Positions 44,258 to 56,339 of a stretch of DNA of 64,000 bases are shown one piece after another (position 1 is the stretch's first letter; each line of letters opens with the position of its first letter). A program made the translations under genes and the position numbers. Source of the stretch: Portunus trituberculatus (taxonomy: Eukaryota; Arthropoda; Malacostraca; Decapoda; Portunidae); NCBI RefSeq assembly GCF_017591435.1, contig NC_059300.1:15537341-15601340 (forward strand), in the 5' to 3' direction. The notes below the pieces were generated by a model. That model was not told the origin of the DNA and searched no databases. It was given only the letters and a program-made list of their open reading frames with translations.

Positions 44258-44968
44258 TATAAAGAATAACATATAAATCACTGTATGATGTTTCATCAAG
44301 AGTATTGTTTATTGATAGGGATGCATATCAGCATGCAGATATTTGTAAATCTACCTTCATCATCCTAGAATGGGTGATATCATTGGTTCACTTGTCTGGT
44401 AAGTATAATAGTGACCCAACTTTCTGCAATATATATCTGAAAATAAATTTTCACCTACACTTTTCTTCCATTGTATGTCTTTAGATAAGGATTTTAAATT
44501 AATGTGCAATAAAATAACTATGAGAATAAAGATACTACTGAAAAATGGTGAACACCATAATTCTCTCTCTCTCTCACTAGGGTACCCCCATTATGTTTTC
44601 CATTTTGCCAATTCAAACCCATCATTCTTACAACAAACACTCCTTTCATGGTCTCAGTTATTGTCTCAAATATTTCTAGATCATCTTTCCCTTTCATCCT
44701 GGGACATCATCATAGCTACATAGCTATTGCTATGATGACAAAACTATTAAGTTGGCATTTTTCATATGCTAACATATTCAACAATCTTTACAGATTGTTT
44801 TAACTTTAATAGCATAATAGAATTTTACTTCAGCAACCCACCAACAGTGCTGGAGAGGCTACACATGAGATACATGCACAAAGATCAAGGTACCAGCAGT
44901 AACGCCATATTCACAGTACAGGCACGACGTGTGTTGTCTTGCTGCTGCAGTTTCCATTTTGGATGGTT
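44258..44968. other. Non-coding stretch between O1 and the hairpin repeats
   Basis: No coding frame or known element recognised. A short (CT)n tract lies near 44562-44575. Confidence 0.45.
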
Positions 44969-45431
44969 ACCTGTTATCTGGTTTCAGAGCGGGTTGGCAT
45001 TTATTTAGTCCCTTACATTATTACCCTGTGATCCAGTTGGAGCGGGAAGAGTGCCTGGTGTTCCTTTCCTGTTATCCATTTAGGAGCGGGTGGACACGGT
45101 GTTGTACAAGGTAAGATTATGCACCCTTTGTTACCTGTTATCCAAAGTTGGAGCAGGTTGGCACTTATTCATGGACTTATGTGGAGTTACTAGTGGTCTT
45201 ATGGAGGTTGTATTGTGCCCATGTTTGTAGTATTTCCCCATTATCTATGTTTATGGAGCGGGTGGAGATGTAAACAAAATGGTCATCTCGCAGTCATTTA
45301 CGGTGTGTGATGGCTGGCCTGTGGAGCAAGTTTAAAGGTTTATTTTGATTTTATCCCGTTATCTGTATTAAGAGCGGGTGGACCTCTGGTTATTTTGCCT
45401 GTGTTTTTTCCCGTTATCTCTCAGGAGCGGG
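44969..45431 (+). repeat. Seven degenerate GC-armed hairpin motifs
   Basis: A motif of the form CCCGTTATC, 4-10 bases, then GGAGCGGG occurs at about 44969-44993, 45024-45046, 45068-45090, 45133-45157, 45237-45263, 45354-45378 and 45409-45431. In the best copies CCCG and CGGG can pair as a small stem. Spacing is irregular (41-117 bases start to start). They directly precede the DIRS-like coding sequence. The function is unknown. Confidence 0.75.
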
Positions 45432-45688
45432 ATATGTGACAGACGTGTGCCGTTGCGAAGGAGCATAAGAAGGGTAACTTTGACAAAACTCATGACGATT
45501 TCAAAGGAAATGAAATTGGAGCTGAGCTGGTGGATCTCTAAAGTAGGGACCCAAGTTAGGAAAATTTTTCAGCCTGCTCCTACTGTTGAATTTTTTTCGG
45601 ATGCCTCAGACTTAGGTTGGGGTGGTTGTGTATCTAAGCATTCCACCAATGGTCAATGGACATCTGAAGAAAGCTGCCTGCACATTAA

Positions 45689-46527
45689 CCCCTTCCTTAC
45701 CGCAGTCACCCACCGACGTAAACAAAGCGTTCCCGTCCTATACCGCAGGCCCCTGCCCGTGTGCGCACGTGCCTCACGGCCAGATCTACACATTATATTT
45801 CTTTCTAACTCAGTGTTATGTACTTTTTTCTAAACATATTTTTGTCATTTTATTAATAAAAGAAAACGTAAACATAATCATAAATTGTGCACTAATCATA
45901 AATTCAGCACCACACACTCTGCACCTGGTGAGGGTGGCCCTGAGGCAGTCATAACTAGGCTGCTCCCCCTCATTTGCCGAGAGGGTTTCAACACTGCTGT
46001 CACTATCACTCTCTCCTATTTCTTTTTCAGGATCATAGTCTGAATCATATTCATCTGGAGAGTCTTCCAGTATATCCTCACTATCTGTCTCATAATTATG
46101 ATAATCCTCATCGCTGCTACACGAAGCAGACGCCATTATCTCTAATTAGGGTAGAGGCAATAGAACAGTTTCACCACGGCTGATACTAGAGAACTGATGT
46201 TCTTGGGGGGACTGTGGGAATAATATATGTCAAAGAATAGTGATTGGCTTTATAGTTTATGCATGAAAAATTAACTCCGATATTGATTGGCTAGTGGGGG
46301 GGATGGTTTTGTTACGCTGGGGTGGCTAAAAATAACGCCTCCAGTGTTTGTTTGTTTATAGTGAACCACGTGGAGCATAAAAAAGGCAAAATCCGCACTC
46401 AGGCCACGGTTATACACGGAAATGTATTTGTGTGGTACGACGCATACATGGCGGCATCTTGCGGTACCACGAGGTCGCTTTTTGCGGCGTACACGCACCA
46501 CAAAACAGTCTTGCGGTATGGAAGGGG
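45689..46527 (-). mobile_element. piggyBac-type element (839 bp) in the DIRS RNase H domain
   Basis: TTAA lies at both edges (45685-45688 and 46528-46531). The terminal inverted repeats CCCCTTCCTTACCGCA and (reverse complement) CCCCTTCCATACCGCA differ at one base. Ignoring the insert and one TTAA restores the host frame as HINARELKA. The interior has a minus-strand transposase N-terminus but not the catalytic core. Confidence 0.93.
45816..46136 (-). pseudogene. piggyBac transposase N-terminal remnant
   Basis: The minus-strand ATG at 46136 opens MASASCSSDEDYHNYETDSE, followed by an acidic stretch rich in Asp, Glu and Ser (DSDYDPEKEIGESDSDSS). This acidic leader is typical of piggyBac transposases before the DDD catalytic domain. 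The frame then leaves the family pattern (CRVCGAEFM...) and stops at 45816. No DDD core follows, so this is an internally deleted, non-autonomous element that could only be mobilised in trans. Confidence 0.7.
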
Positions 46528-47225
46528 TTAATGCAAGGGAACTCAAGGCCATCTTGTTTACCCTTCAATCTTTTGCTTACTTACTTAAAGGCTGCCATGT
46601 TAAAGTTATGTGTGATAATACCACAGCCATTGCTTATGTAAATGAGATGGGTGGAACTAAGTCACTAGTGTGTAACTCTATCTGCATTTATATCTGGAAT
46701 TGGTGTATTTCCAATGACATCTGGATTACTTGTGCACATATACTAGGAAAGAACAATGTGTTGGCGGATGCAGCCTCTCGTAATTTTAATAACAGGCATG
46801 AATGGCAACTTAATCCAAAAATTTTTAAGGAGTTGTATGTAGTTTTTGAAACTCCCTCCATTGACTTGTTTGCTTCTCGCTTAAACAAGCAACTAGATTG
46901 TTTTTGCTCGTGGACACCTGATCCAGAAGCAGAGCATGTGGATGCATTCACATTAAATTGGGCCAGTTTCGATCTGATTTACCTTTTTCCCACAATTCTC
47001 TCTTATTACTAGGTGTCTACAGAAAATGAAGGAGGAGAGAGCAAAGGGATGGATCATTGCTCCAATGCGGACTTCCCAACCATGGATGGGCTCTCTTCTA
47101 CAAATGTTGGTCAAGGCACCAAGGCTCATCACACAGAAAACGAATGTACTACGACATCCCTCATCAGCGGACGAACATCCAATTATGACTCACACCCAAA
47201 TGATGGCATGTCTTTTGTCAGGCGA

Positions 47226-48204
47226 CAACTTAGAGGGAGAGGTGTATTGTCAGAAGGTACAGAGATTATCATAGCATCATGGAGACCAGGTACGATGCGA
47301 CAATATAGACCACACATTAACAGATGGTCATCATTTTGTGATGGATGGAATATCAATCCCTCTCTAATCCCTCTGTAACTAATGTTTTGAATTTTCTTTC
47401 AGAGACCTTTCATAGAGGAGTGGGGTATGAGTCTGTCAACACGGCAAGAGGTGCTCTCTCCCTGCTTTAAGTATTATGTTGGAGAGATGTAGAGCTGGGA
47501 ATCATCCACTTATCAACAGATTTATGCGTGGCGCGTTTAACTTGAGACCCTCTTGCCCTAGGTATGCAGAAACCTGGGAGGTGCAGCCAGTGTTACAGAA
47601 GCTGAGGTCCATGGGCCCATTACCAGTCCTGTCTTTGAAGTCTTTAACTTTGAAATTGGTGATGCTTATGGCACTGACTCAGGCAGCGAGAGTACAGACC
47701 TTACATTTATTATTGTATACCAATGCTAGTGTTGATAACAATTCTGTTTCACTCTTGTTGGGCGGCACCATTAAGCAGTGCCGTCCTAAGTTTAATGTTA
47801 GAATGCTTACGTTTCATGCTTATGTACCTGATTCTAGAATTTGTGTTGTGACTACCTTGAAGGAATATCTTAACAGAACAGAGAATCTGAGAAAGGAATT
47901 TGGGAAGGATAATGGGAAACTCCTAATCAGTCTGGTGAAGCCACATGAAAGTGTTTCCAAAGATACAGTGGCAAGGTGGATTAAGACTGTCCTTGCTGAC
48001 TGTGGTATCAATACTAAGAAATTCCCGGCAGGCAGTGTTCGACCAGCCTCTACTTCTCCGGCCAAAGCCATGGATGTCCCAGTTCCTATTACCTTATCTA
48101 AGGCAGGTTGGACTCAGGAGACAACCTTTGCCAAACACTATAATAAGGAGATCACTCAGGTTTCAGATTCTTTTCAAGAGGCCATACTAGATTCTGTATT
48201 ATAA
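47226..48204 (+). pseudogene. DIRS-like tyrosine recombinase
   Basis: The N-terminal core-binding part reads SEGTEIIIASWRPGTMRQYR, then HINRWSSFCDGWNINP and, after shifts near 47375 and 47470, GVGYESVNTARGALS. The catalytic part is the clean frame 47476-48204 (242 codons): a MLMALTQAARVQTLHLL helix with the first catalytic Arg, KDTVARWIKTVL, then GSVRPASTSPAKA, where the DIRS family usually has H..R, so the His appears to be Gly. KAGWTQETTFAKHYNKEI follows, carrying the candidate nucleophile Tyr. The enzyme would integrate a circular DNA intermediate. The missing His and frame breaks suggest it is inactive. Confidence 0.8.
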
Positions 48205-48464
48205 TGTTTACATGTTTCTCTGTTCACCTGTGTTGGAACTCAAATGAATGATTTTTTATACATTAATATGTATTTGTACGGGCCATATCTGTTGAAGGAG
48301 GATGGATTTTCATATAATGAAGTTTGGATTCGTTTTTAATTCTTTTATTTACTAATCCATCATTTGGAGAATGATTATTATTGGGTCGTTCTGAGAGTAC
48401 ACCCACATGGCTTCAAAATCTCATGTGTAGCCTCTTCAGCACTGGCGGTGGGTTGCTGAAGTAA

Positions 48465-48793
48465 AATTATAGAAGTACATGAGACTTACCGTAGGTCAGT
48501 TGAAATGTGCTTGATTTTTGGCAAGCCACCGCTGCTGGAGAGAGCTTTCACATGCCTGCCACTCCCACCCTTCGGAAAGAAGAAATTTTGAATTTGGGGT
48601 TTAGCTTTCCAACTGGGGCATTTTAAGAACCTTGTGGCATGTGGGTGGCTCTCAGTTCTTTAAAGTCTGCCGGTACCTTGATCTTTGTGCGTGCATCTCA
48701 TGTGAAAGCTCTCTCCAGCAGCGATGGCTTGCTTCGCAAAATCCGAAGCACATTTCAACTGATCTACGGTAAGTCTCATGTACTTCTATAATT
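48465..48793. repeat. Foldback: ~90-bp inverted arms around a 144-bp centre
   Basis: 48465-48554 and 48699-48793 are reverse complements with few mismatches (AATTATAGAAGTACATGAGA at the left outer edge). Each arm includes GGTAAGT pointing outwards, at 48769-48775 on the plus strand and 48484-48490 on the minus strand. It may be a MITE or the inverted terminal region of the DIRS-like element. Confidence 0.88.
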
Positions 48794-50890
48794 ATTTGCT
48801 ATATTAAATTTATGCCAAAATTTTATAGACAAAATAGCTTTCCCTCCTTGGTAATGTGATACATTCTTAACCTCTTCAGTACCAGGACATGTTTTTCATA
48901 TTTATTCTGCTTACTATATGGTGATTTTATACAGCTTCAGGAAATTATTTGGGGATTAAAATAGTAAAATCTCTGCATTTTCTTCTTCTGACCTCCATAG
49001 ACCCTTCCTAATGTAAATAAAATCACACCTAAAGCTCATGGTAGAAATGTCTCCCAGTACTTAAGGAGTTAAGAGTATTTTGCATAATCTTTAAACTGAA
49101 AATATTTCATTAAGTGCAACATTCTGATATAAATTTACAAGCTGGAATGTACCTTATTACCTTATACATTCATGGTATTCTATTCATTGTACTGCTGATT
49201 TATAACCACCTCAATTGTTTCACTGACATAAATTTCACCACAGATGATTTGATAGTTGGTGTTGTCTTTAAGCAGCAATATCAGTCATAACCATTAAATT
49301 CAAACTGAATTTATGGGTCATTTTATCTAAGAATCATCTTATTCTGAAAAAAAAAAAAAAAAAAAACAATATATGGTATTTTTACATACCAGATCAGAAT
49401 GTACACGGTATCTATTAAAATATTTTCTATCAAGTGGCCATCTTTCTTTTATTATGAAAACCAATCCAAAGCCTACACCATCCTGCTACATGAATTACCA
49501 TTAAAAACACAGATCTTGCTGTGACAATAAAACCTAAACATCTACTTGCCCAATCATACATTATGTGGATTAGTAAATGAAAATAATACATTATTTATGA
49601 GGCACTACATAAAGCACAGCACTCTCTTCCCTCATTCATATATGCACTGTATATACTGCAACCAGCTGCACTCATGCTAGGATGGCTGGAAAATCAATGA
49701 GGACGGGCAGTGATGTTTTTGCAGTTTGGAGATATAAAGATAGATAGCATATACTATATTAGAACTAATATGACATACATGACCTTGTGGGGCCAAGTCC
49801 TCTAGATGATTGAGAAGCATTCCATCATATAAAGAGACTCAGGGTTCTTATGCTTCAAAACCTGCTGGCTCTTGCATCAGTTACAGGTCCTGTATGTACA
49901 GCTGTACATGTAAGCTTACAACAAAGTAAATTTCTGAGAGAAAAGGGAAAAAAAATGTATTTCTTCCACAGCTACAGTTCTGTGTTTAGGGCACAATGAT
50001 GTGTGCAACAACAATTGAGAAAGTATAAAAGTCCGCTGCAGGATAGGGATTTCAGAGGAAAAAATGTGTATAAGGTTCTAGTCATTTGCAATGCAATGGG
50101 TGAAGTTGGCTTAGGAGCAGTAGCATGAAACAAATGACACCAGACTATGATGAACATGTTTTTTTCTGAAAACATCAGAGATTTCAAGGATGCTGAATAC
50201 TTTGCCTGAAGAGATTCAAAATGGTACACTATGAAAAGAGGAGTCCAGGCACTGAAGTGGGATGCAATCAAGCAGTGTTACTGGGCAGTAACAGTGGAGA
50301 ACAAACTACCAAGAGAACAGTGATGTTCATCTCACTTACATTGGTGATCAGGTTGTCAAGGAGGTACTGCAAAGAGAAGTGAGAGATTGAGATAATGTCT
50401 GGGTCAGAGGAACAGGGAAAACAACCTTTTTCACACATGGCTCTGTTTCCCTCACAACAGGACATCACATACAGAAATATCTAAGTTAGCTCCATAATAG
50501 TACTTGGCAGAGGTTGTTCGTGTGCTTGTACATGATGCAAAGGAGATAGTTGTGGTGGTGCAGTGGTGCTATTTTCAGCAGGCCTAGAACTTTCAAATGA
50601 TATCAAACACTACTTTAAATGTGGTGAAAAACATTAATGACATTAATGATGCCTAATAACAGCAGAACTGTGACTCTACAGTCACCCAATTTACATGTGG
50701 CTAAAAACAATAAGGAAACTGATGTAATAAACTAAACAAAACCTTAATTTCATAACAATTAATAAAATTCCATAGAAGGCAATCAACAATAAATATTATA
50801 GAATATTTTGTCATTTTAAGCAAAAGCAATCAACAAAACCAACTATGTTCTGTGATACTGTATTTGCATCTCATAAGAAATATTGTGTGC
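48794..50890. other. Mostly unique non-coding DNA
   Basis: AT-rich with a poly-A run at about 49349-49367. A minus-strand 27-base segment at 50338-50364 has flanking splice-like sites but no recognised identity. No other coding signal seen. Confidence 0.5.
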
Positions 50891-52030
50891 ATGTGTGTGT
50901 GTGTGTATGTGTATTTACCTAGTTGTAGTTTTACAGGGCCTGGGCTTTTATGCTCGTGTGGCCCCATCTCCATATCTACACTTATCCAATTTTTCTTTAA
51001 AACTATGCACACTCGTTGCTGTCACCACTTCTTCACTCAGATTGTTCCACGTCTCAACACATCTTTGCATGAAACTATATTTTCTTATATCTCCTAGACA
51101 TCTTCTCTTCCTCAGCTTTTTACTATGCGATCTTGTGCTTCGACTGTCATATTCTTCTCTCAGGAGCAGTTTCTCATTATCCACTTGGTCCATTCCGTTG
51201 ATCAATTTATAAACTTGTATCAGATTCCCTCTCTCCCTTCTCTGTTCCAGAGTTGGTAGATCCATAGACTTTAGTCTCTCCTCATATGTCATCCATTCAA
51301 ATTCTTGAACCATTCTTGTAGCCATTTTTTGTAGTCTCTCCAGCTTCCTTATGTGTTTCTTTTTATGGGGGGGCCACACTACACCTGCATATTCCAATCT
51401 GGGTCTTATTATAGTACTTATCAATTTCTTCATCATTTCTTTGTCCATGTAAAGAAATGCTAATTCAATATTCCTTAGCAGATTATATGTCTCTCTGAAG
51501 ATTTTATCTATATGGCTTACCGGTTAATTGTTTTCTTCCATCGTCACTCCCAAATCCTTTTCCTTTTTTACTTTCTCCAGTTCTAGTCCATCTCCAATCT
51601 TGTAGATTCCCACTGGTCATCTTTCACTCTTTCCCATTTCCATGACATGGCTTTTGTCTACACTGAATTCCATCTCCCACTTTTTACTCCATTCCCAGAT
51701 CTTATTTCGGTCTTCCTGCAGTATTTCACAATCCTCTTCTTGCTTTATAACTCCGCACAGTTCCGCATCGTCTGCAAACAGATTTATGTAGCTGTTCACT
51801 CCTTCTGGCATGTCATTTATGTATATGAGGAAAATTATTGGCGCCAGTACTGACCCCTGCGGCACTCCACTTTCTACTGCTCTCCACTCAGACTTCATAT
51901 CTTTGACTACCGTCCTTATTTCTTTCCCCCTCAAATAATTTTCCATCCATTTCAATGTGCTTACTTTTAAGCCACCCTTCTCCTCTAACTTCCACAGTAG
52001 CCTTGCATGTGGTACTTTATTAAATGCCTT
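50891..52030 (-). mobile_element. CR1/L2-like LINE copy D1 (family A), 5' truncated
   Basis: The 3' tail is at about 50909-50935 with (TG)n at 50891-50910. The 5' end is at 52030 inside the RT (KAFNKVPHARLL segment), adjoining (TG)n and the tail of D2. Last in the chain of five minus-strand copies. Confidence 0.9.
50948..51955 (-). pseudogene. D1 RT palm and C-terminal region, one gap in frame
   Basis: The frame 51617-51955 carries WMENYLRGKEIRTVVKDM, VESGVPQGSVLAPIIF and the intact LFADDAELC active site. The frame 50948-51448 carries MDKEMMKKLISTIIRPRLEY, KLERLQKMATRMV, LPTLEQRRERGNLIQV and the C-terminal helix to the stop before the tail. Between the two frames (51448-51617) are a stop or shifts near 51525 and 51618. 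It lacks the fingers of the RT and the whole endonuclease through truncation, so it cannot mobilise itself. Confidence 0.85.
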
Positions 52031-52080
52031 TGTGTGTGTGTGTTGTATTTACCTAGTTGTAGTTTTACAGGGCCTGGGCT

Positions 52081-54880
52081 TTATGCTCGTGTGGTCCCGT
52101 CTCCATATCTACACTTATCCAATTTTTCTTTAAAACTATGTACACTCTTTGCTGATACCACTTCCTCACTCAAACTGTTCCAAGTCTCAACACATCTTTG
52201 CGAGAAACTAAATTTTTTAACATCTCTCAGACATCGTCCCTTCCTTAGTTTCTTACTATGCGATCTTGTGCTTCTAAAGTCATATTCTTCTCTCAGGATC
52301 AGTTTCTCATTATCCACTTCATCCATTCCGTTAATCAATTTATAAACTTGTATCAGATCCCTCTCTCTTCTCTGCTCCAAGGTTGGTAGATCCATTGCCT
52401 TTAGTCTCTCCTCATATGCCATCCCTTTAAATTCTGGAACCATTCTTGTAGCCATTTTTGTAGTCTCTCTAATTTTCTTATGTGTTTCTTTTATGGGAGT
52501 CCACACAACTCCTGCATATTCCAATCTAGGTCTTATTTTAGTACTTATCAATTTCTTCATCATTTCCTTGTCCATATAGTGAAATGCTACTCCAATATTC
52601 CTTAGCAAATTATACGTCTCTCTGAAAATTCTATCAATATGGCTAACCGGTTGATTATTTTCTTCCATTGTCACTCCCAAGTCCTTTTCCTTTTTACTTT
52701 TTCTAGTTCTACTCCATCTCCCATCTTATAGATTCCCACTGGTCGTCTTTCACTTTTTCCCATTTCCATGACATGGCTTTTGTCCACATTGAATTCCATC
52801 TCCCATTTTTGCTCCATTTCCAGATCTTGTTTAAGTCTTCCTGTAGTATTTCACAATCCTCTTTTGTTTAATGACTCTGCACAGTTTCGCATCGTCCGCA
52901 AACAGATTTATGTAGCTGTTCACTCCCTCTGGCATGTCATTTATATATACGAGAAAAAGTATTGGTGCCAATACTGACCCCTGTGGCACTCCGCTGTCTA
53001 CTGTTCTCCACTTGGACTTCATATCTTTAACTATCGTCCTTATTTCTCTCCCCCTTAAGTAATTCTTCATCCATCTCAATGTGCTTCCTTTAAGCCACCC
53101 TTCTCCTCTAACTTCCATAGTAATCTTTCATGTGGCACTTTATCAAAAGCCTTTTTAGATCTAAATAAATACAGTCAACCCATCCTCTCTCTCTTGTACT
53201 TTATCAACTATTCTAGAGTAGAAACTCAATAAATTTGTCACACATGACCGACCTTTTCTAAAACCAAATTGGCTATTTGATAATATTTTGTTGTCTTCAA
53301 GAAACTCGATCCATTGCTTCTTTATTACTTTTTCACACATCTTGCATATTACACTAGTTAGTGATACCGGCCTGTAATTTAAAGGTTCTTCCTTCCTTCC
53401 GCTCTTATATATGGGAACCACCTCAGCTCTTTTCCACTCCACTGGCACTGTTCCATTTTCTATTGAGCATTTTATGATGTTGTATATTGGACTTGCTAGT
53501 TCTTCCCTACATTCTTTCAGTATTCTGCCTGAGACTTCATCCGGTCCCATTGCCTTTTCCTCATCCAATTCCGTCATCAACTTTTTATTTCAAGCTTGGT
53601 TACTTTAATCTCTTTCATATAGACAGTCTCTATTACCCTGTGGTCTTTCAAATTTGGATTCCTTAGTAAAGACCTCATGAAATTTACTATTTAACAGTTC
53701 TGCCATACTTTTGGGTCTTCCACCATTCCGTTTTCTCCTTTTAACCTTTCTATTGTTTCTTTTTGTCTTATTTTTCCATTTATGAATCTGTAGAACAATT
53801 TTGGTTGTTCCTTACATTTTTCGACAATGTCCTTTTCATAGTTCTTTTCTTCTTCCTTTCTCACCTTAGCATATTCATTTCTTGCTGTTTTGAAGTTTTC
53901 CTTATTTTCTGGATTTCTGTTTCTTCTCCACCTTTTCCATGCTCCATCTCGTTTCTCCTTTGCCCTAGCACATCTTGCATTAAACCAATCTTTCTTTCCT
54001 TCTTCTTTAGGTCTATATTTCGGAACATATTCCTGACCCCAGTTTTGTATATTTCCAAAAATAAGTTATATTTCTCTTGAACCGTTAATGAGTTTTCCAT
54101 CTCCTCCCAGTTTACGTTTTAAAATAGTTCTTGAGATTCTCAATATCAGCCTTTCTGTAATTTAATCGGTCTCCTTTGTATGATTCATCTCTATCTTCCT
54201 TTCCTTCTTCTATATCCATCTCTAATATTACATGGTCACTCTTTCCCAATGGGCACTTGTATCTTATATCATCGTTAATTGGTATATCCCTTGTAAAAAC
54301 TAGGTCTAATCTTGCCGGCTCATCGTTTCCTCTGAATCTTGTGTTTTCCTTTACTCTTTGGACCATCAAATTATCTATCATTAGGTTCAGGAATCTATCT
54401 CCCAGGCATCTTCCCCATACCACTTTCATAATTTTCCCAGTCTACCTCCTTACAGTTGAAATCTCCTATCAATATCACTTTTCTCCTTTCCTTAATGATT
54501 CTTGTAAGACTCCTTATTGTGTCATCTATCATGTCTCTATATTCTTGGTTAGTCCATGAGTTTGTTTTGGTGGCACATATGTTCCAATGATTGTTAACTC
54601 CTTTTTGTTAATATGCATCTTAACATACAGTATTTCTGATTTTCCTTCCCCAAACTCCACTTGATTTACCACTATCTCCTTCCTTAACATCATCATGACT
54701 CCTCCTCCTCCTTTACCCACTCTCTCTCTCCTCCATATATTATACCTTTTATCTATGTCTATTTTATTGCCTCATTTAACTTTGTTTCCACCAGGCATAC
54801 AATATCTGGTTCTTCTTTCTTTATGTAATCTCTTAATTCTAATTTACTAGATAAAATCCCATCTATGTTTGTATACATCA
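52081..54880 (-). pseudogene. D2 ORF2, endonuclease-reverse transcriptase, frameshifted
   Basis: From the 5' side: MYTNIDGILSSKLELRDYIK-like start near 54880, GGGGVMMMLRKE, a GDFNCKEVDW-like motif near 54450-54480, RLDLVFTRDIPINDDIRYK and KSDHVILEM. The RT follows with AMGPDEVSGRILKEC, NYRPVSLTSVICKM, GFRKGRSCVTNLLSFYSR (53161-53580 frame), DSGVPQGSVLAPILF and LFADDAKLC (52831-53118 frame). The last frame, 52081-52680, holds the C-terminal region with KATKMATRMV-like and LPTLEQRRERDLIQV segments. Active-site residues are intact. Breaks near 53150, 52850, 52690 and in the linker are mostly single-base. Confidence 0.83.
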
Positions 54881-55085
54881 TTTTAATCTCTTGTTCTTAT
54901 CATTTTTAGTTAAACTTGCTCCATTCTTTTCTCTTCTTTCTCTTTTATATACCATTTCCTTATCCTGTCTCCTATAATTCTCCAAAAATGCCTTCTTCTC
55001 CTCCTCTGACCTTTCATTATTTTTTCTCTTGCTTCTGCCACCAGTTCATTGTGTCTCTTCCTTTCCTCCTCGTTTCTATTTTTCT

Positions 55086-55910
55086 TTATATATATATCTT
55101 TGCAACCTTCTGTTTCTCTGAGTTTCGTTTTCTATATAGTACTTCTTCTGCTGCTGCTTGTGATTTTAGTAATATCTTAATTGGTCTCACTGTTCCTTCT
55201 TGATATGGTCCCATTCTATGGATTTCTTCTACTTCCTCTTCTAAGTTCTGTCTATCCTCGTCATTCAGATGTTTTAGTAGGTCTTTTACTGATTTCATTT
55301 CGTCTTTTTCCTTCTTGGTCTATATTTAACATTTTTTCTTTCAGTCCAAAAATAATTACACTCTTCTTTTTTCCGCAATTTCTCTTACTAAATTTTCTTT
55401 TTCTTGAGGACTCCTATCATTTTGCTTGTCATATTTTCATCTCTTTCTTTTAACTGTTCTTGAAATACTTCTTGAAATGATTCCTTGTCTTTCTTATCTT
55501 GGATTCTCCATGCTTGTACTTCTTTTTAATCACGTCTTGTACTCTTTCTTCTTCTTTGTTAACTAGATCTTTTAGCTTTTCTTTTTCTTTCTCGGCTTTA
55601 CCGAGTCCTTCTTCCATCAATTTCTTATAGTTCGCTATTTGGACTTTTAATTCTTCATTTTCGGTTCTTAGCCTAGTTTCGTTTTCTTCCACTCTTTTAT
55701 CCTTTCTTTCAATTTCTGGAGCTCTTTATCCTGTTCTTCATTCTCTTTCATTCCCATACTCTCCTTTATCAATTTATCTAATTTACGTTCGATAGTTAAG
55801 ACTCTATCAAATAGTGAAGTTTGCGCCGTATCAAAGCCTTCAAATTCTCCTCCTCCCTCACCAACATTGTCATCATCAGCTTTCATTCTTTCCTTGTCAC
55901 ATACCTGCAT
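55086..55910 (-). pseudogene. D2 ORF1, coiled-coil protein, frameshifted
   Basis: The ATG at 55910 starts MQVCDKERMKADDDNVGEGG. Then come SLFDRVLTIERKLDKLIKES and a heptad-rich, charged coiled coil continuing in a second frame (RTENEELKVQIANYKKLMEE). A degraded middle follows, then NLEEEVEEIHRMGPYQEGTV and RPIKILLKSQAAAEEVLYR, the basic RRM-like end. The layout equals ORF1 of C1. Shifts occur near 55670, 55480 and 55310. It would package LINE RNA; the start is chosen because it aligns in position with that of C1. Confidence 0.78.
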
Positions 55911-56071
55911 TTAGATGGAATATCTTTCTCACTCATTATTATTTAACACTGTATTCATGAAAAAAAATGAGTCCACACTTATCGCCCAGGCCACTGTAAA
56001 CCCAAACAAAGGTAGTGAAGATCAGCTGATTCTCGGGAGCGACGGTATCGCGTCCTTCCTCTGCTGCGTCT

Positions 56072-56183
<112 letters not shown>

Positions 56184-56339
56184 TTACCTAATTGTATTTA
56201 CCTAATTGTAACATACGGAAAAGAGCTATGCTCGTGTTGTCCCGTCTCCATATCTATTAATGTCCAGCTTTTCTTAAAATCATGAATATTCCTTGCGTTG
56301 ACCACTTCCACGTCTAAACTATTCCATGCTTCCACCCTT

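Larger units (their letters stand above)
45478..47280 (+). pseudogene. DIRS-like RT end and RNase H domain, split and frameshifted
   Basis: The frame includes KLELSWWI, then EFFSDASDLGWGGCVS (first RNase H Asp) and QWTSEESCLHIN. After the piggyBac insert it continues ARELKAILFTLQSF (the Glu motif), VMCDNTTAIAYVNEMGG (second Asp), ITCAHILGKNNVLADAASR (last Asp) and IDLFASRLNKQ, which is the usual DIRS signature after RNase H. A shift near 46990 leads to PMRTSQPWMGSLLQML and LLSGDNLEGE, the linker before the recombinase. The catalytic acids are all present, so the damage is the insertion and shifts, not active-site loss. Confidence 0.82.
45470..48460 (+). mobile_element. DIRS-like tyrosine-recombinase retroelement, 5' truncated
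   Basis: Carries the end of the RT thumb, an RNase H domain of the DIRS type and a tyrosine recombinase, in that order. The combination of RNase H with a tyrosine recombinase in place of a DDE integrase defines the DIRS/Ngaro order. The RT palm is absent. Termini are not resolved: the right end may be near 48460 or include the foldback at 48465-48793. A piggyBac element splits the RNase H. Confidence 0.83.

Noticed and set aside
50338..50364. Possible minus-strand 27-base exon (YLLDNLITN) between TTTGCAG and GTAAGTG
   Set aside because: The splice sites are good, but nine residues cannot be assigned to a gene and no neighbouring exon was found. RNA-seq would decide.
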